This document shows, piece after piece, positions 53,685 through 64,000 of a stretch of 64,000 bases of DNA; position 1 is the stretch's first letter; every line of letters begins with the position of its first letter. The notes beneath the pieces were generated by a model, which did not search any database, was not told the origin of the DNA, and saw only the letters and a list, made by a program, of their open reading frames with translations. Made by a program: the position numbers and the translations under genes. Source of the DNA: Nothophaeocryptopus gaeumannii (lineage: Eukaryota; Ascomycota; Dothideomycetes; Mycosphaerellales; Mycosphaerellaceae); contig JASISA010000026.1 of assembly GCA_031771865.1 (NCBI GenBank), forward strand, positions 1,612,001-1,676,000, read 5' to 3'.

Positions 53685-55972
53685 GAGCCCCCCGGTTGTG
53701 TTCGATCCGATATCCTGACAGCTCGATCAACACAGTTTGTGGGCTAAGTCGGATTTCTTGGGCAAAGCTAATCGTCATGGGGATTCATGAATGCTAGAAG
53801 ACGCAGCCTTATGGACCCGTGCCTGTGCTGGTATTGATGCGGCTTCGATGCTTCTTTGATTGGTTCCGTCGCTCCTGGGGGTTTTGTTCGATTATCATAG
53901 GACCAAGCAGCCTTGAATACGACACTCAGAGCTACTGGTATTGTTCCAGCTCGATATCATTGCCAGGTTGTGCTCTTGGAATCTGGTTGCTGCGAGGCTT
54001 GCTCCAGGACACAACCCCTACAATTAGGGATGCTACTCCAAAGCACACCGGCAAGACGCTGACCGTTTATGTTGAACGCAGATCGTTCTTGCGGAGGAAC
54101 GAGTGCTAGGATATTTTGGCTTTGCGTGGAGGCGGTGGGAACGAGTGAAGTGGTGACCGTTGAGCCCACCACACAGGTAGCATTAGGTCGATGCATAATG
54201 AGACAACGGCGATGGTCATCGATGATTTTGTTAACGATCAGTTGAATCCAAGAGACAACAGAAGAAAGAATGAATAAAAGTATGAGGTTGAAAAAGCTAA
54301 CTTTTATCTCTAAAGTTGAATGAGGTTGCTTGAGAGACTCTCACGTTAAACGTTGATCCTGTGCGTTTTGCGAACCACCTGGGTAAACACCGAGCCCAGC
54401 CAGTGATAGCTCCAGCGCACACAACTCTCGTCGAACGCAGACAACTAGACATTGATTGAACAAAGCGGTAAGATCTGATGTACTCATTACGGTTGTACAA
54501 CCTGCTGCCCTTTTCTCCTCCGTCGCCAGCCCGTAGTCATTGCGTGCCGAATACAGTAAGCAGATGGGAAGAAAGTCAAGGAGCTGACGTGGGCATGCCT
54601 CTGTGCCTCACGAGTGTCGTGGCTGCGGTGCAGAATCGTGGTGCGAGATGCCTGCGACAAGGCAGATAGCCGGACTGCCTCACGTTACTGGTGTAGCGTT
54701 CAGCGCAACCCTCATGTCAAGGTAACCAGGAGGGTGGCAGGGCTAGCGTCCTCACTTCACACGCGACAGCAAATCATTGGCTGAACGAAGGCCAACCGCG
54801 AACGGCACTGCCCATCTGTATAACATGCGGCTGGATAGTCTGCGGTCATGGTGTTCCTCTAGGTCTCTAATGCTTTCGGAGGAGGTGTGCGACACTCAGC
54901 CTGAGATTCTCGATGGTATCCGGTATGAGGAGAAGACCACCCCCACTTACATCCCATGATCAGTGTTGAGTAACGCTTGTGCTCAGCAATGAAGAAGGAT
55001 CAAAATATCAAGGTGGCCAACGACCGGATTCTCTCATTCAAAACCCGATGGCCTGGCTCAAGAAATACAACACCTCTGCAGGCGATTTACGAGCTTGTTG
55101 GCCGTTTCGAACCGAAGACATATCGCGAGTCTGGTGGGAAGACACAATTGTGATGTTCCCAAAGAGTCGGCTCAAAATATGCGAGCTGACCACTGCTGGC
55201 CTTGGACAATACCGTTTTCCGATTCGAGTAGTCAATTGCGAGTGTTCGCGTGTAGCATATATCGGGTGGCCGGCGGGTGTTGCCCAGTGTTCGGATGAGT
55301 GTTTTCTTTGGGAGATATTGCAAAGCGCCGAACCTTACGTTCACATAGTCTTCGTTCAAGTAGTAAGTCGAGTTCGATGCCCCAGAGATCGACTATGTCG
55401 TCCCCTTTGAGCTGTTCATGGACAGCTTCGCCTTGTATCGTTGTGAAAAGAGCTGTGCGATTGGGGCTCGAAGCCCATCTTGCGTCTTGAGACCGTCGTG
55501 GGATCAACTCTCATAAGCCTTCATACTGCCATCTCTGTTATTGATTTGGCCGGCCATATGTTCGCACTCACCCCCTGGTCGCATAGTTGCTTCTTCGATG
55601 TGTTGTTGGCAAGTTCAAGGATGAGATTCGAAGTGAAGTCCCCTTTTGGCGTGCACGTTCCACATCCGTATGCTCCCGTGTGCCAACCGACCGAAGTATA
55701 ATTTCCTGCCTGTGATTCGTCACGTCTCCTCGTTTGAAACAAACGGAACACCAAGGCTGTGTTTGGCCAACGCCGCTCGACTTTTTCTTCGAAGGAGAAT
55801 GCATCACTCCATTGACGCGATGGTCATGCCTGGGATTCCATCGGATCGAGCTGTGGCCTGAAGGAAAGACATTCCACAGCCAGCAATATCCCGAAAGCAG
55901 GCTTGCATTCCGAGCTTTTCTACTACTACTACCAAGCAGCGGCATGAGAAATCGACTGCTGGACAGAACAAG
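53685..55972. other. Gene-poor block
   Basis: About 2.3 kb without a supported gene. Minus-strand readings near 55232-55754 (TTIQGEAVHEQLKGDDIVDL; GWHTGAYGCGTCTPKGDFTS) have some coding look but switch frames and could not be assembled; they may be remnants. Confidence 0.4.
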
Positions 55973-57178
55973 ATGATGTTAGTTCACGGATGGGGAAGAC
56001 GAAATGTCCTCATCGCATCGGGAGCAGTATCAGCATTACTTCTGCTCATCACATTCAACCGGGCCTCCATGACTCGAGTCCACAGAGCGCCATCCGAAGT
56101 CATCGCGAATCAGCCTCAGACCGGAGCCGAAATCGTGAGCCTGTGCAAGAAGCACAACTTCAGTCCGTATCGGGCAGGCGCCACCGGTCAAAGAAAGATC
56201 TATGACCTCTTTCTGTTCGCCCATGAGCTCGACTGGCTCGAGATTCGCCTGAACACTTTGGCACCTTATGTTGACTACTTTGTCATCATCGAATCTGCGA
56301 CTACTTTCACCGGCATTCCAAAGCCGCTCTACTTGCAGGACAGCTGGGACAGGTTTGCACAGTTTGAAGACAAGATCATCCACCGAGTCGTAGAAGATCC
56401 TGGGCCCGTGATTGGTAAAAGCACATGGGCTCACGAAGACTTCCATCGAAACTCCCTATTTCACAGTGCATATCCATCACTGCTCTTCACCGAGAAGCAA
56501 GCCCAGGAAGGCGATGTTCTGATAGTCAGCGATGTGGACGAGATCCCAAAGCCTGAGACGATCAACACTCTTCGGCACTGCCAATTTCCGGATCGGCTTA
56601 CTTTGAGAAGCCACTTCTATTACTACTCCTTCCAATGGCTCCATGTTGGCGAACAGTGGGCTCATCCGCAGGCAACCGTTTTTCACGGTCTCTCCAGGAC
56701 TCTGTCACCTACTCATCTTCGCAACGGCATTGGCGGTATTCCTTCCTGGATTCCTTTCTGGTCTGACATTCAGCGATGGTGGCAAAAGGCCGACATGTGG
56801 AATGCCGCCTGGCATTGCTCTTCTTGCTTCGCAACTCTGGCAGAGATGAGAGCGAAGATGGATAGCTTCTCTCACACGCCACTCAACACTCCAGAGAACC
56901 GCAACGAGTATACGATGATTGAGCGAGTGCGCATGGGCTTGGACATGTTTGGTAGGAAAGGAGAGAAGTATATGAGAGTCAACGACAACACAGATGTGCC
57001 GCAGTACGTGCTCGACAACTCTGAGAAGTTTGGGTATCTCCTTGATCGCGGTGGAGTCGGTGCAGGGTTCACAGATTGGTCGCCTACAGAAATCCCTCCT
57101 GAAGAGCCACCGCCGGAGGAAGAGACGCCCGAGGAAGAAGCTCCGGGACTGGTTGAGGGAGCTCGTCTCAAAGGGTGA
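55973..57178 (+). CDS. Family GT17 glycosyltransferase (beta-1,4-N-acetylglucosaminyltransferase type)
   Basis: GT17 enzymes add N-acetylglucosamine to N-glycan mannose (animal MGAT3); fungal members are of unknown acceptor. The intronless ORF encodes 401 residues (or 400 from a second ATG). A type II anchor (NVLIASGAVSALLLLITF, about 11-28) follows a short cytosolic tail. The catalytic part shows KIYDLFLFAHELDWLEIRLN, VDYFVIIESATTFTG, KPLYL, HEDFHRNSLF and GDVLIVSDVDEIPKPE with the metal-binding DVD near 187-189, then SHFYYYSFQW and the WHCSSCFATLAEM region. The C-terminus is a Pro/Glu-rich tail (PPEEPPPEEETPEEEAPG). A Golgi location is inferred. Confidence 0.9.
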   Translation: MMLVHGWGRRNVLIASGAVSALLLLITFNRASMTRVHRAPSEVIANQPQTGAEIVSLCKKHNFSPYRAGATGQRKIYDLFLFAHELDWLEIRLNTLAPYVDYFVIIESATTFTGIPKPLYLQDSWDRFAQFEDKIIHRVVEDPGPVIGKSTWAHEDFHRNSLFHSAYPSLLFTEKQAQEGDVLIVSDVDEIPKPETINTLRHCQFPDRLTLRSHFYYYSFQWLHVGEQWAHPQATVFHGLSRTLSPTHLRNGIGGIPSWIPFWSDIQRWWQKADMWNAAWHCSSCFATLAEMRAKMDSFSHTPLNTPENRNEYTMIERVRMGLDMFGRKGEKYMRVNDNTDVPQYVLDNSEKFGYLLDRGGVGAGFTDWSPTEIPPEEPPPEEETPEEEAPGLVEGARLKG

Positions 57179-57689
57179 GGCATGCGAAAAGAAAGTGCAG
57201 AGCTGCTGGACAGCCTGCTGGGCAGCCTCAGCGAAGAGAATAGTGAGGTATTGAGAGCAGGGTGTTTTCCGAAGTTGCAACAGTTGAGCTAGGACAACAG
57301 CTTCCAAATTGCTCTTGCACTGCCGTCTTGTCAGTGCACAATCAATATGCACTCCACCACGGAATTGAAGATGGAGGCGAAATCCCAGGCACTTGCTTGT
57401 GGCCACTATTGGCTCCTCGTGCATGCTCGCAGATCCGTGGTACAGTAGTCGGATGCGTGCTCTCAAGAGTGAGCGACAGAGGGCAAAAGCGGAGGTACCG
57501 AGGAGAGGTCAGCTATATAGACGGCACAGATTCTAGGCAAAACTTTGCGGAACAGAGAGCCGGGAAGCCGATCGAGTAAAGGATTGGATTTACACGTTGT
57601 CGATCAACATTCTGATCGTCATTCTCGCGTACTCCCTATAAGGAATTCCACAAGGCAATCCGTAAATCATCGAGCAGATAGTGTGGAGT
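57179..57689. other. Intergenic, convergent 3' ends
   Basis: Between the GT17 stop and the end of the transcription-factor relic. Nothing recognised. Confidence 0.45.
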
Positions 57690-58690
57690 TCATAGATCGC
57701 CCACTCGCTTCCGGGTCTCTGTTGGTCGCCAAATAGCAACGTCGCCAAGATCATGATCCCGAGCTGTCATCACAGAGAGGTGCAGTTTTAGAGTCTGTGA
57801 GACGCCCAAAGCGCAACTCAAGATCGGCCATGCAGTGTCAGGATCGCCTAGATCGAAAAGGTGACATCCAAGGAGCAGCAATGTCTGCGCAGTCTTGAGC
57901 GACGCGAGTGAAAGTAGATTCATGAGTTGGCTTTTGAGCGTCGCCGGATACCTTGTCGATGAGTGATCCGATGTCAACACCCAGCGCTTCCACCTCGTGT
58001 CTCGTAGCGATGGGGAGATGTGTTGCCGTAGTGTTGAAGACCGCAAAGAGCACCGAGGCGAAGCCTTACATACCTGATGACCAGCTTCTCGTATCTGAGT
58101 AGAAGGCTTCAAACGTCGAGCGGAAGTGGTCCTGGTGGAATACCAGCAGAAACCAGTGGACCCGGTCGAAGTAAGTCTCCATGAATAGTATGCTGACATC
58201 TCTCGAGGGTGTAACGGCCTCGAACGCCTTGATCAGCTCGACCTGAGATGAAGAGAAAGCCGGTGTTCCTGCACAAGCTTGCGGCGGCGACACAAGATTG
58301 GGAGAAATCTGGGGCTTCTGGCCATGGTGTCCAAATGTCTTCAGACCTAAGTCATTGGCGTACTCCAGCATTTTGCTTATTGTATCCACGAGACTCTGAG
58401 TGGCACTTGATCGAGGATGGATGCCGTTAAATTCGTTGTCCACAGCCACAGGAGCTTGGCTTGCACTGAGATCATCAGCCTCTCGACGGAATGTTGTTGT
58501 ACGTGTTGCTTTTGCACGACGGCTGGCCTGAGCATTTTCAACCTTACCACGCAAACGCTTAGTCGAGACAGATAAAACCTCTTGGGGCTGGCTCGGCGTG
58601 CATGTTGCGCCTGCACGCAGACAGAGCTGGCACGGCCTGGACACATCGCATCTAAAGCTTCTATCTCGGCTTCCCAGACATGTCTACGAG
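57690..58690 (-). pseudogene. Decayed Zn2Cys6 transcription factor
   Basis: The 5' reading contains SRDRSFRCDVSRPCQLCLRA and GATC, the second half of a Zn2Cys6 cluster; the first cysteine pair is missing (SRDRS where CRxRK is expected). A long linker leads to VSILFMETYFDRVHWFLLVF and HQDHF, the start of the fungal-specific regulator domain. A TAA at 58066-58068 interrupts the same frame between SWSSGM and GFASVLFAVFNTTATHLPIA. Near 57952 the coding sense shifts one base to RYPATLKSQLMNLLSLASLK, TAQTLLLLGCHLFDLGDPDT, ending at 57690 well short of a full-length regulator. Cluster damage, nonsense codon, frameshift and truncation together indicate a pseudogene. Confidence 0.75.
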
Positions 58691-59218
58691 TTTAATTTTT
58701 CATTGTGCCTGAGGCACAATAGGGAGATATGCTCTAGCGTAAAACCCAAAGATTACAGACGTTCTTTCGTAGCAACAACGACAAACGCCCACAGTACGGG
58801 CGATTGCGAGACCGCCTACCACCCGCACTATTTTTTGAGGCAGAAGCAGCGTACGACACGCAGAGGATACCTCTTAGGGTGTTCAAAGCCATCCGGCGCG
58901 GCCAGAGCTCAGGCCAAAACAGGCGCGAGATCGCAGCAAACAAGGCTGCCAGATTCCGGCATATTCGATAGCAGATCGTCGCCGCCAGACCTTCGCGTGG
59001 CCAGCAGCAGGCCACTGTAGGCGCACGCATTCGGCTATTCAGAGCCAATACTCACGCCATCAACACGCCAGACGCAAGCGCCGGTTATACAGAGCTACCC
59101 GTGGCAGCAGCTGTGGTACCTTCTCGACCGACAGCAAACTCCAGCTGAGCTACGCAAGAAGCAGCGTTGTCACAAAGGTCAGACTCCTCGATCCATCGAC
59201 GGTGTGACGCTAGCCACG
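58691..59218. other. Upstream region of the HicA-like gene
   Basis: About 530 nt, no supported gene; the leader of the downstream gene is expected here. Confidence 0.4.
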
Positions 59219-61372
59219 ATGTCGACTTTGACCAGCAACATGATGGAACCGGAGGGGGAGATGAACATCCCCGAGCTGCAACAGGACCTTCGCCGGAAGT
59301 ATCGGAATGTCGGCAGCAGAATCCAGGAGATCTGGCGCAACTTCACGCCCAAGCAACGCGAGAAAGCAATGCGTGAGACCGTCGGCGACGGGAAAGTTCT
59401 AAGACACTCTCGCGACCCAGGCTTGGCCGGCCTCAACCGCTATCTGCCGGACTGGAATCTAGAAGACATTACGTCAACTCCGGATTTCTTTCTCGACCGC
59501 TTGAAGTTCCGGATGGAGACCGACTTACATCACCAACACTTTGAAGGTGTGAATGGTGGGCCGGGCGACCGTGAGATCATTCATGCTGGTGCCCAAACGG
59601 TCAATGTCGCCGGGAACGGAAAGTTTGCTGCGTTCATCGATCTCGGCAACGACTATGGCCGCTGGTTGAAGCCCAATGGAGCTGAAGGGAGGCGTTCGCT
59701 CGACGAGATGGCTGCACGAACGGGTCTGATCGTCCCTGCTAATGAAGCATATCTCATTATTAGCAGGCAAACAACGACATTCATTTTCTATAATCACCTC
59801 ATTGAGGAGATTCTGGATATTGATCGAGAAAGCAGAGCTAAGAACGCTTCGTCAGTCAGGAGGACGACGAAGGAGCCAACCAAAGCAATGGCCAAGCTTA
59901 CACTTGCTCCAAAACCTTTGAAGGTATCCATTGGTGAAGTCGTCGCTCAGGCAGCCGAGCAGAAAGTGGCGTTAGAGGCGTATCTGGATCTCCTACGAAG
60001 CGAGCCAGTCGTCCTCAACCATGCTGTAAACATGACCAACAGCAGCCGACCGGAGCTGGTCCCCGATGAGCGAGGGCGTATCCTCCCAATGTTCACGGAC
60101 AAATACATTAGCATTGCATTCTTCGAGGTTATGTGTAATGCAGTCAAGGCAATTGTCACTTGGGAATACATCGTCCGCCTGCTCCGTATGCTCGAAGGAG
60201 ACGGTGTGAGCGACAAAGTCATGCGACCATTGGTCGCGCAGGAGCTTTCAAAAACCTGTCACTTGGAGTACCATCGCGCACAGTCGGCCTTCAGACGTCA
60301 GATGTCTCAGCCCTGCGGCGTGGCTGCCAAAAGCTTCAGACGCATCACGACAGGCGACAAATCCAGGATTGCTATCAAAGGTCAGCCATCGGACTATACA
60401 GCGTCGAACCCCCAACTGCACTACATACTTCGTCTTTGCCATCCCGATACCAAGCATACAGACGCTGCGCAATGGATCCAGAAGCTTGATGACCATCACA
60501 CACGGTATCCGGATGATCTCCGGCGACTTACCGAAGAACGGGTCACAGCGCTCGGGGAGCTAGCGATCATCATCAGCTTTATGCACACCTTGTCTACTTC
60601 TTTGACGAAGGTAGCTGGGTCGAAGAAGCTTGGGCTTTTGTTTACAGGGAGGACGGCGGAGCTGGACATTGAGTTAGCTCAGTACAAAGCAGCAGCTGAT
60701 TTCGGCGATCACTTGGTGCCTACTGACAACCTCTTGGAACCGGGCGCAGCTAGCAGTGCTCTCACAGCGCTCGACGAATTTATGGTTGAAATGGCTGGAG
60801 CAGGTCTGGGGTCACTATATGAGGATCTGCTGCATGACTGCCTGAACGATGTCGAGAAGATATATTCGGACGCAAAGCTCAGATCTGAGAAATCCGACAA
60901 GCAGAATCAGCAGCCGTACGTCCCACCAAAGGTGGAGGAGCCGAAGCCAGCCAACTTCCGGGCGGAGCAACGACGAGAGAAAGCGAAGACGCGCCCGGCT
61001 GATGAGGCGACGGCATATCCCATCGCCGCCATGGCACCCGCACAGCTAGCGGTGGCTGAAGTGCCTGTTGCACGGCTCAAAGTCAAAGCCCCTACCGCCT
61101 TAGTCTTCGACACCATCTTCTCCAAGGCGAAGGCCCGAGGATCGGTCTCTTGGGCGGACTTCATTGGGGCAATGACAGATTTAGGATTCTCGGTCACGCC
61201 CAAAGGCGGCTCCGTCTTCACATTCCATCCTCCGGAGTCGATGGGAGCTCCTCGCTCTATTACTTTACATCGTCCACATGCTTCCGAGATCGAGGGGTAC
61301 AAACTTTTGATATTCTCGAGAAGGCTATACAAGACGTATAATTGGACTATAGAGACATTTGAAGTCGAATAG
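59219..61372 (+). CDS. Large fungal protein with C-terminal HicA-like domain
   Basis: The single-exon ORF encodes about 717 residues from the ATG at 59219 (MSTLTSNMMEPEGEMNIPEL). The body is alpha-helical and unnamed: LQQDLRRKYRNVGSRIQEIW, then FIDLGNDYGRWLKPNG, FIFYNHLIEEILDIDRESRA and YISIAFFEVMCNAVKAIVTW. A charged linker (about 570-640) leads to the last 75 residues: VSWADFIGAMTDLGFSVTPK, GGSVFTFHPPES, ITLHRPHASEIEGYKL. This helix, GF, GGS-x-F and HRPH order is that of the HicA mRNA-interferase fold (dsRBD-like), and several fungal proteins of this type end the same way. Activity is not established, and no HicB-like antitoxin partner is seen next to it. The role in the fungus is unknown. 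Confidence 0.75.
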   Translation: MSTLTSNMMEPEGEMNIPELQQDLRRKYRNVGSRIQEIWRNFTPKQREKAMRETVGDGKVLRHSRDPGLAGLNRYLPDWNLEDITSTPDFFLDRLKFRMETDLHHQHFEGVNGGPGDREIIHAGAQTVNVAGNGKFAAFIDLGNDYGRWLKPNGAEGRRSLDEMAARTGLIVPANEAYLIISRQTTTFIFYNHLIEEILDIDRESRAKNASSVRRTTKEPTKAMAKLTLAPKPLKVSIGEVVAQAAEQKVALEAYLDLLRSEPVVLNHAVNMTNSSRPELVPDERGRILPMFTDKYISIAFFEVMCNAVKAIVTWEYIVRLLRMLEGDGVSDKVMRPLVAQELSKTCHLEYHRAQSAFRRQMSQPCGVAAKSFRRITTGDKSRIAIKGQPSDYTASNPQLHYILRLCHPDTKHTDAAQWIQKLDDHHTRYPDDLRRLTEERVTALGELAIIISFMHTLSTSLTKVAGSKKLGLLFTGRTAELDIELAQYKAAADFGDHLVPTDNLLEPGAASSALTALDEFMVEMAGAGLGSLYEDLLHDCLNDVEKIYSDAKLRSEKSDKQNQQPYVPPKVEEPKPANFRAEQRREKAKTRPADEATAYPIAAMAPAQLAVAEVPVARLKVKAPTALVFDTIFSKAKARGSVSWADFIGAMTDLGFSVTPKGGSVFTFHPPESMGAPRSITLHRPHASEIEGYKLLIFSRRLYKTYNWTIETFEVE

Positions 61373-62886
61373 AATATATAGGCGGTACTATATAATAGTG
61401 TCTTCTATGATGGTTCGTGTACTAGTGGAGGAACTTGTGGAGGTCTTGGACGGATACAGTAGGTAACGCTTCGGGCCGAGAAGGGAGCTGTATGTCGGAC
61501 GATTCGCAGGATCTGTAATGCTGTTGGTCCCGAAGGTGAGAGGCCGACCTAACCCATCATCTCCAGGTAGAGCGGACTTTCTAGTACTCCGGGCGGGGTG
61601 GATCTGCAGTACTCTGTCGGCGTCGGCAGCAAACGCCGTTGCATACTCACTGTGCTTCCGTGGCTGTCTAGACCGTCTCTGCAATTTGCGTATCATATCG
61701 GGCAATTCTGCTGTTAGCCGTGAACATTGAGACAAAACACCACCTATAACTATACCTTCCTATTTGTGAGAGCCCGTGAGGACTCAGTACTGCAGGTGCT
61801 GTGCCTCCAACCCCGTATCAGCCTCACAAAGAAGTCGTGGGACGGCGTAGCGATACGCATCGTAAAATCCTCCTTTCCTACCTCCTGCCGAGCAACACGT
61901 CTTCAAGAAAAATCTGCGTCGTAGAAAGCCGCAGATAGACGTAAAGAATACACTCGAGTTTCCTAGCTACTCGCGATCCTCCGTAGTGACATGGCAACTG
62001 ACTTGCAACCACAACTTCTCCTCACTTCCCGTCTCTCATTCACACCGCAAAGAAGCACCAGGGATTGCAATCGGCTGTCTTCGGCTTCACAGCTGTAGAG
62101 GTACTTCTCGTCACAGAACAACCAGCCGAAAACTCAACACCAACCCCTCCCTCTCATCTGACCCAAAAGATGGTCAGCATGTATACCGTAGAAGCATCCT
62201 GTGTAACTCATCTACACCTATTCCTCACGCCCATGCACATTCCCACCGTTTTCATTCGTCCCTTCCCGTCTGTAAGGCTGACTGATTGGGGAAGGCGCAC
62301 GATCCAATGAGACGCGAACGTCAACGCAGGTGGCTGCGTGGGGTTCGAGGCTTTGTCTATTCTACAGTATCAGTATGCGGAGACATAGGTTGTGCATTGA
62401 ATGGTGAAGATGTCGGTCGCGGTGAGATGTGATGTGTTGTCGGAAACGGCGTCTATTCGCATGGATGCGATTGAGGGAGGGACCTGAGCTCCACCGGATG
62501 AGTGGTGAGTGTATAGGTAGGTCATGGTCCGTCGACTACTACTGCTATTCTTCATCCTCTACCCCTCTACGACCTCTACTCTCCTAGTGTGCTGCCGTTG
62601 CTTTGCGGCTTTTTGGCAACACAAAGCTCTGCTGCGGCATTTCCTCTCTCGATCCCAAGAGCCCAAAGCGACCCACCACGCTACGAATACCCGAAGCAAA
62701 AGCGAATGAAACGAAGCCCGATTCTCGCAACGACAGAAGATCGCAGAACCAGGAAGCTATACCATAGCGGGAGAGACATTCAAATACCAACCTATCAGAT
62801 CACTCAGAGAAACGAGCGAAAAGCTCCACACTTCAACCTCACTCGTGAACAAATATAATTGGGCCCGCGTCCTGCAACTGTTCAAG
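61373..62886. other. Intergenic without a supported gene
   Basis: 1.5 kb. A minus ORF of 115 codons (61388-61735) ends in a Ser/Thr stretch and is probably chance. The part before 62886 is C/A-rich and likely the promoter and leader of the next gene. Confidence 0.4.
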
Positions 62887-63531
62887 ATGAACACAATCTC
62901 CCTCGTCCTAAACGGCAAAACAGCAGCCTACATCTCCTCCCTCCCCGAAAAAGAACGCGCTTCAATAACGACAATACGACCAAACGCCCTCTCACGAAGT
63001 CTTTCCGATTGTTCAATCCTCACACCACCATCCTCCCCTTCCCTCGGCGGGCGAGGACAGAAACCAAAAAGACCAGACTTCAGCTTCACACGAACATTAA
63101 CAGACATGTCCATAACAAGTCTCTCATCCGTGAATCTCTCCCGCTCCTCCACCGGTCGTTCAAGTCTCGATTCTTTTTCGCCGACTTCTTCAGGATCAAA
63201 CACACCCCGCCAATCATTCTCCTTCTCACGACCCGCATCGTCCGCAGGAACACTCACACCACGACCGGGGAGTTCAAGGAGTTCGCCGGGGTGGTATAAT
63301 ACCGAGAATAACTTGACACTGGACGAGTTTGCGAGGAAGTTGAAGACAAGGAATAAGAGGTTTGAAGTTTGGATTGGGAGGTGTGGGCAGAATGTTGTGA
63401 TGGCACTTTTCAGTCCGACACCACTCGTGCTGTTTCTGTTCAATCCGATCAGTCTCATACTATGGGCTATAGTTGGGCTGTGGTTGTGGTTTGGAGCCGG
63501 GAAGGGGAGCGTGATTGAAGCGCTTGGATGA
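62887..63531 (+). CDS. Ser-rich protein with C-terminal hydrophobic anchor, function unknown
   Basis: From ATG 62887 (MNTISLVLNGKTAAYISSLP) the ORF encodes 214 residues. The middle is Ser/Pro/Thr-rich and probably phosphorylated or disordered (SLSDCSILTPPSSPSLGGRG, SSTGRSSLDSFSPTSSGSNT). A helical part LTLDEFARKLKTRNKRFEVW precedes a hydrophobic stretch around LVLFLFNPISLILWAIVG near the end, a possible tail anchor or hairpin. An upstream in-frame start at 62845 is possible. I do not recognise the family. Together with the 18905-19651 gene, it is one of two Ser-rich, C-terminally anchored proteins in the window, without clear sequence similarity. Confidence 0.6.
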   Translation: MNTISLVLNGKTAAYISSLPEKERASITTIRPNALSRSLSDCSILTPPSSPSLGGRGQKPKRPDFSFTRTLTDMSITSLSSVNLSRSSTGRSSLDSFSPTSSGSNTPRQSFSFSRPASSAGTLTPRPGSSRSSPGWYNTENNLTLDEFARKLKTRNKRFEVWIGRCGQNVVMALFSPTPLVLFLFNPISLILWAIVGLWLWFGAGKGSVIEALG

Positions 63532-63668
63532 AGAATGGCTTTCTGGAGTTTCGGACGATCCAAAAGATATTTCATCATGTACGGCATACCAAGGAGGACT
63601 GGCCTCTGGATCCTGGAGTTTTCGGAGCGAATCGCTGTGGAGAAGGGACTTCAACTTCCCAGGTCCAT

Positions 63669-64000
63669 TTAACGCCCGAAGAACATGGCATTCCCATCCC
63701 GGTCCTTTTTAGCACCCTTCAGATAATCCTCCTCTTTGGCCGGATCATACTCCTCCCAGCTGGAAGCCGGATAGATGTGCTTGTTCCTCTCATACCACCT
63801 CCGATCTACAACTTTCGTTGCATTGGGATCGTCACCAAAGCCCTCCAGCTTCGAGTCTGGAAGGCCGCATTGCAGAGCGTCTTTTGCTTGCTGCCCGCGC
63901 TGGACAAAGGTCTGCAGGTGACTGGTCTCGTCGGGGGGCTCGGTAGAGGGAGTTTCGGGAGCCGGCGTGGCTTCGGTGCTGTTTGCACCAGATTTTGAAG
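63669..64000 (-). CDS. 3' end of a conserved hypothetical gene (truncated at window edge)
   Basis: The minus-strand frame is open from the window end to a stop at 63669-63671 and reads ...TSHLQTFVQRGQQAKDALQC, GLPDSKLEGFGDDPNATKVV, DRRWYERNKHIYPASSWEEY and DPAKEEDYLKGAKKDRDGNA to MFFGR. The tryptophan-rich RRWYERNKHIYPASSWEEYD stretch looks like a conserved protein terminus, and the Pro/Glu-rich part before it is a linker. I cannot name the family. The plus-strand ORF over the same bases is its shadow. Confidence 0.65.
   Translation of the reverse strand, partial: SKSGANSTEATPAPETPSTEPPDETSHLQTFVQRGQQAKDALQCGLPDSKLEGFGDDPNATKVVDRRWYERNKHIYPASSWEEYDPAKEEDYLKGAKKDRDGNAMFFGR

Noticed and set aside
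59219..61372. A toxin-antitoxin pair
   Set aside because: Only a HicA-like domain is visible; no HicB-like ORF lies beside it and the protein is a large eukaryotic fusion.
1..64000. tRNA genes, CRISPR arrays and transposons
   Set aside because: No cloverleaf with a GTTCRANNC T-loop in suitable context, no regular spaced repeats and no transposase or reverse-transcriptase reading was found by eye.
1..64000. A biosynthetic gene cluster (permease, ALDH, hydrolase, GT17, Zn2Cys6 relic)
   Set aside because: The members are far apart, separated by housekeeping genes, and no polyketide, peptide or terpene synthase is present.

Overview
This window looks like nuclear DNA of a filamentous ascomycete (Pezizomycotina), most probably a dothideomycete close to the Mycosphaerellales. 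That placement is inferred from protein flavour, not from a search. The evidence is short introns (about 50-70 nt, GTRNGT donors, CTRAC branch sites, YAG acceptors), genes on both strands without operons, and fungus-specific families: DASH subunit Dad3, a phototropin-like AGC kinase, a HET protein, Clr2, a YAT-type amino acid permease and a Zn2Cys6-like relic. I recognised no transposase, reverse transcriptase, tRNA, rRNA, CRISPR array or secondary-metabolite core enzyme.

Layout: 1-924, 3' end of an unknown gene. 1387-3127, two spliceosomal genes, LEA1 (U2 A') and DIB1 (U5), back to back. 3128-5590, gene-poor. 5592-10307, amino acid permease and HET protein. 10844-12148, a broken or unusual coding locus. 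12718-16014, DAD3 and an NRC-2/Fpk1-type kinase. 17661-20003, alpha/beta hydrolase and two Ser/Arg-rich hypothetical proteins, one with a C-terminal membrane anchor. 21574-22936, arrestin-like protein. 23939-26834, PPIL3-type cyclophilin and a zinc-knuckle protein. 27448-31202, a divergent pair sharing a PAVTHET/REVH-type motif. 32037-33470, a secreted Thr/Ser-rich protein. 33471-38093, gene-poor, with an F-box-like gene and a decayed laccase. 38094-44230, a SNF2-PHD remodeller and Clr2, divergent. 44444-47972, F-box-like gene and aldehyde dehydrogenase. 49256-51842, an ALY/REF (Yra1-like) gene with a very long intron and a small membrane protein. 52853-58700, a frame-broken Cys-rich protein, a GT17 glycosyltransferase and a decayed Zn2Cys6 regulator. 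59219-64000, a large protein with a HicA-like C-terminal domain, a membrane-anchored Ser-rich protein and the 3' end of a further gene.

Most genes are unrelated housekeeping functions. Local organisation stands out in three divergent pairs: U2/U5 splicing factors, two chromatin regulators, and two PAVTHET-motif proteins. Pseudogenes and frame breaks fall mainly in the gene-poor blocks (10.8-12.1, 37.1-37.8, 52.8-53.7 and 57.7-58.7 kb). Exon joins were worked out by hand from reading frame and splice consensus; where phases close exactly, confidence is high.
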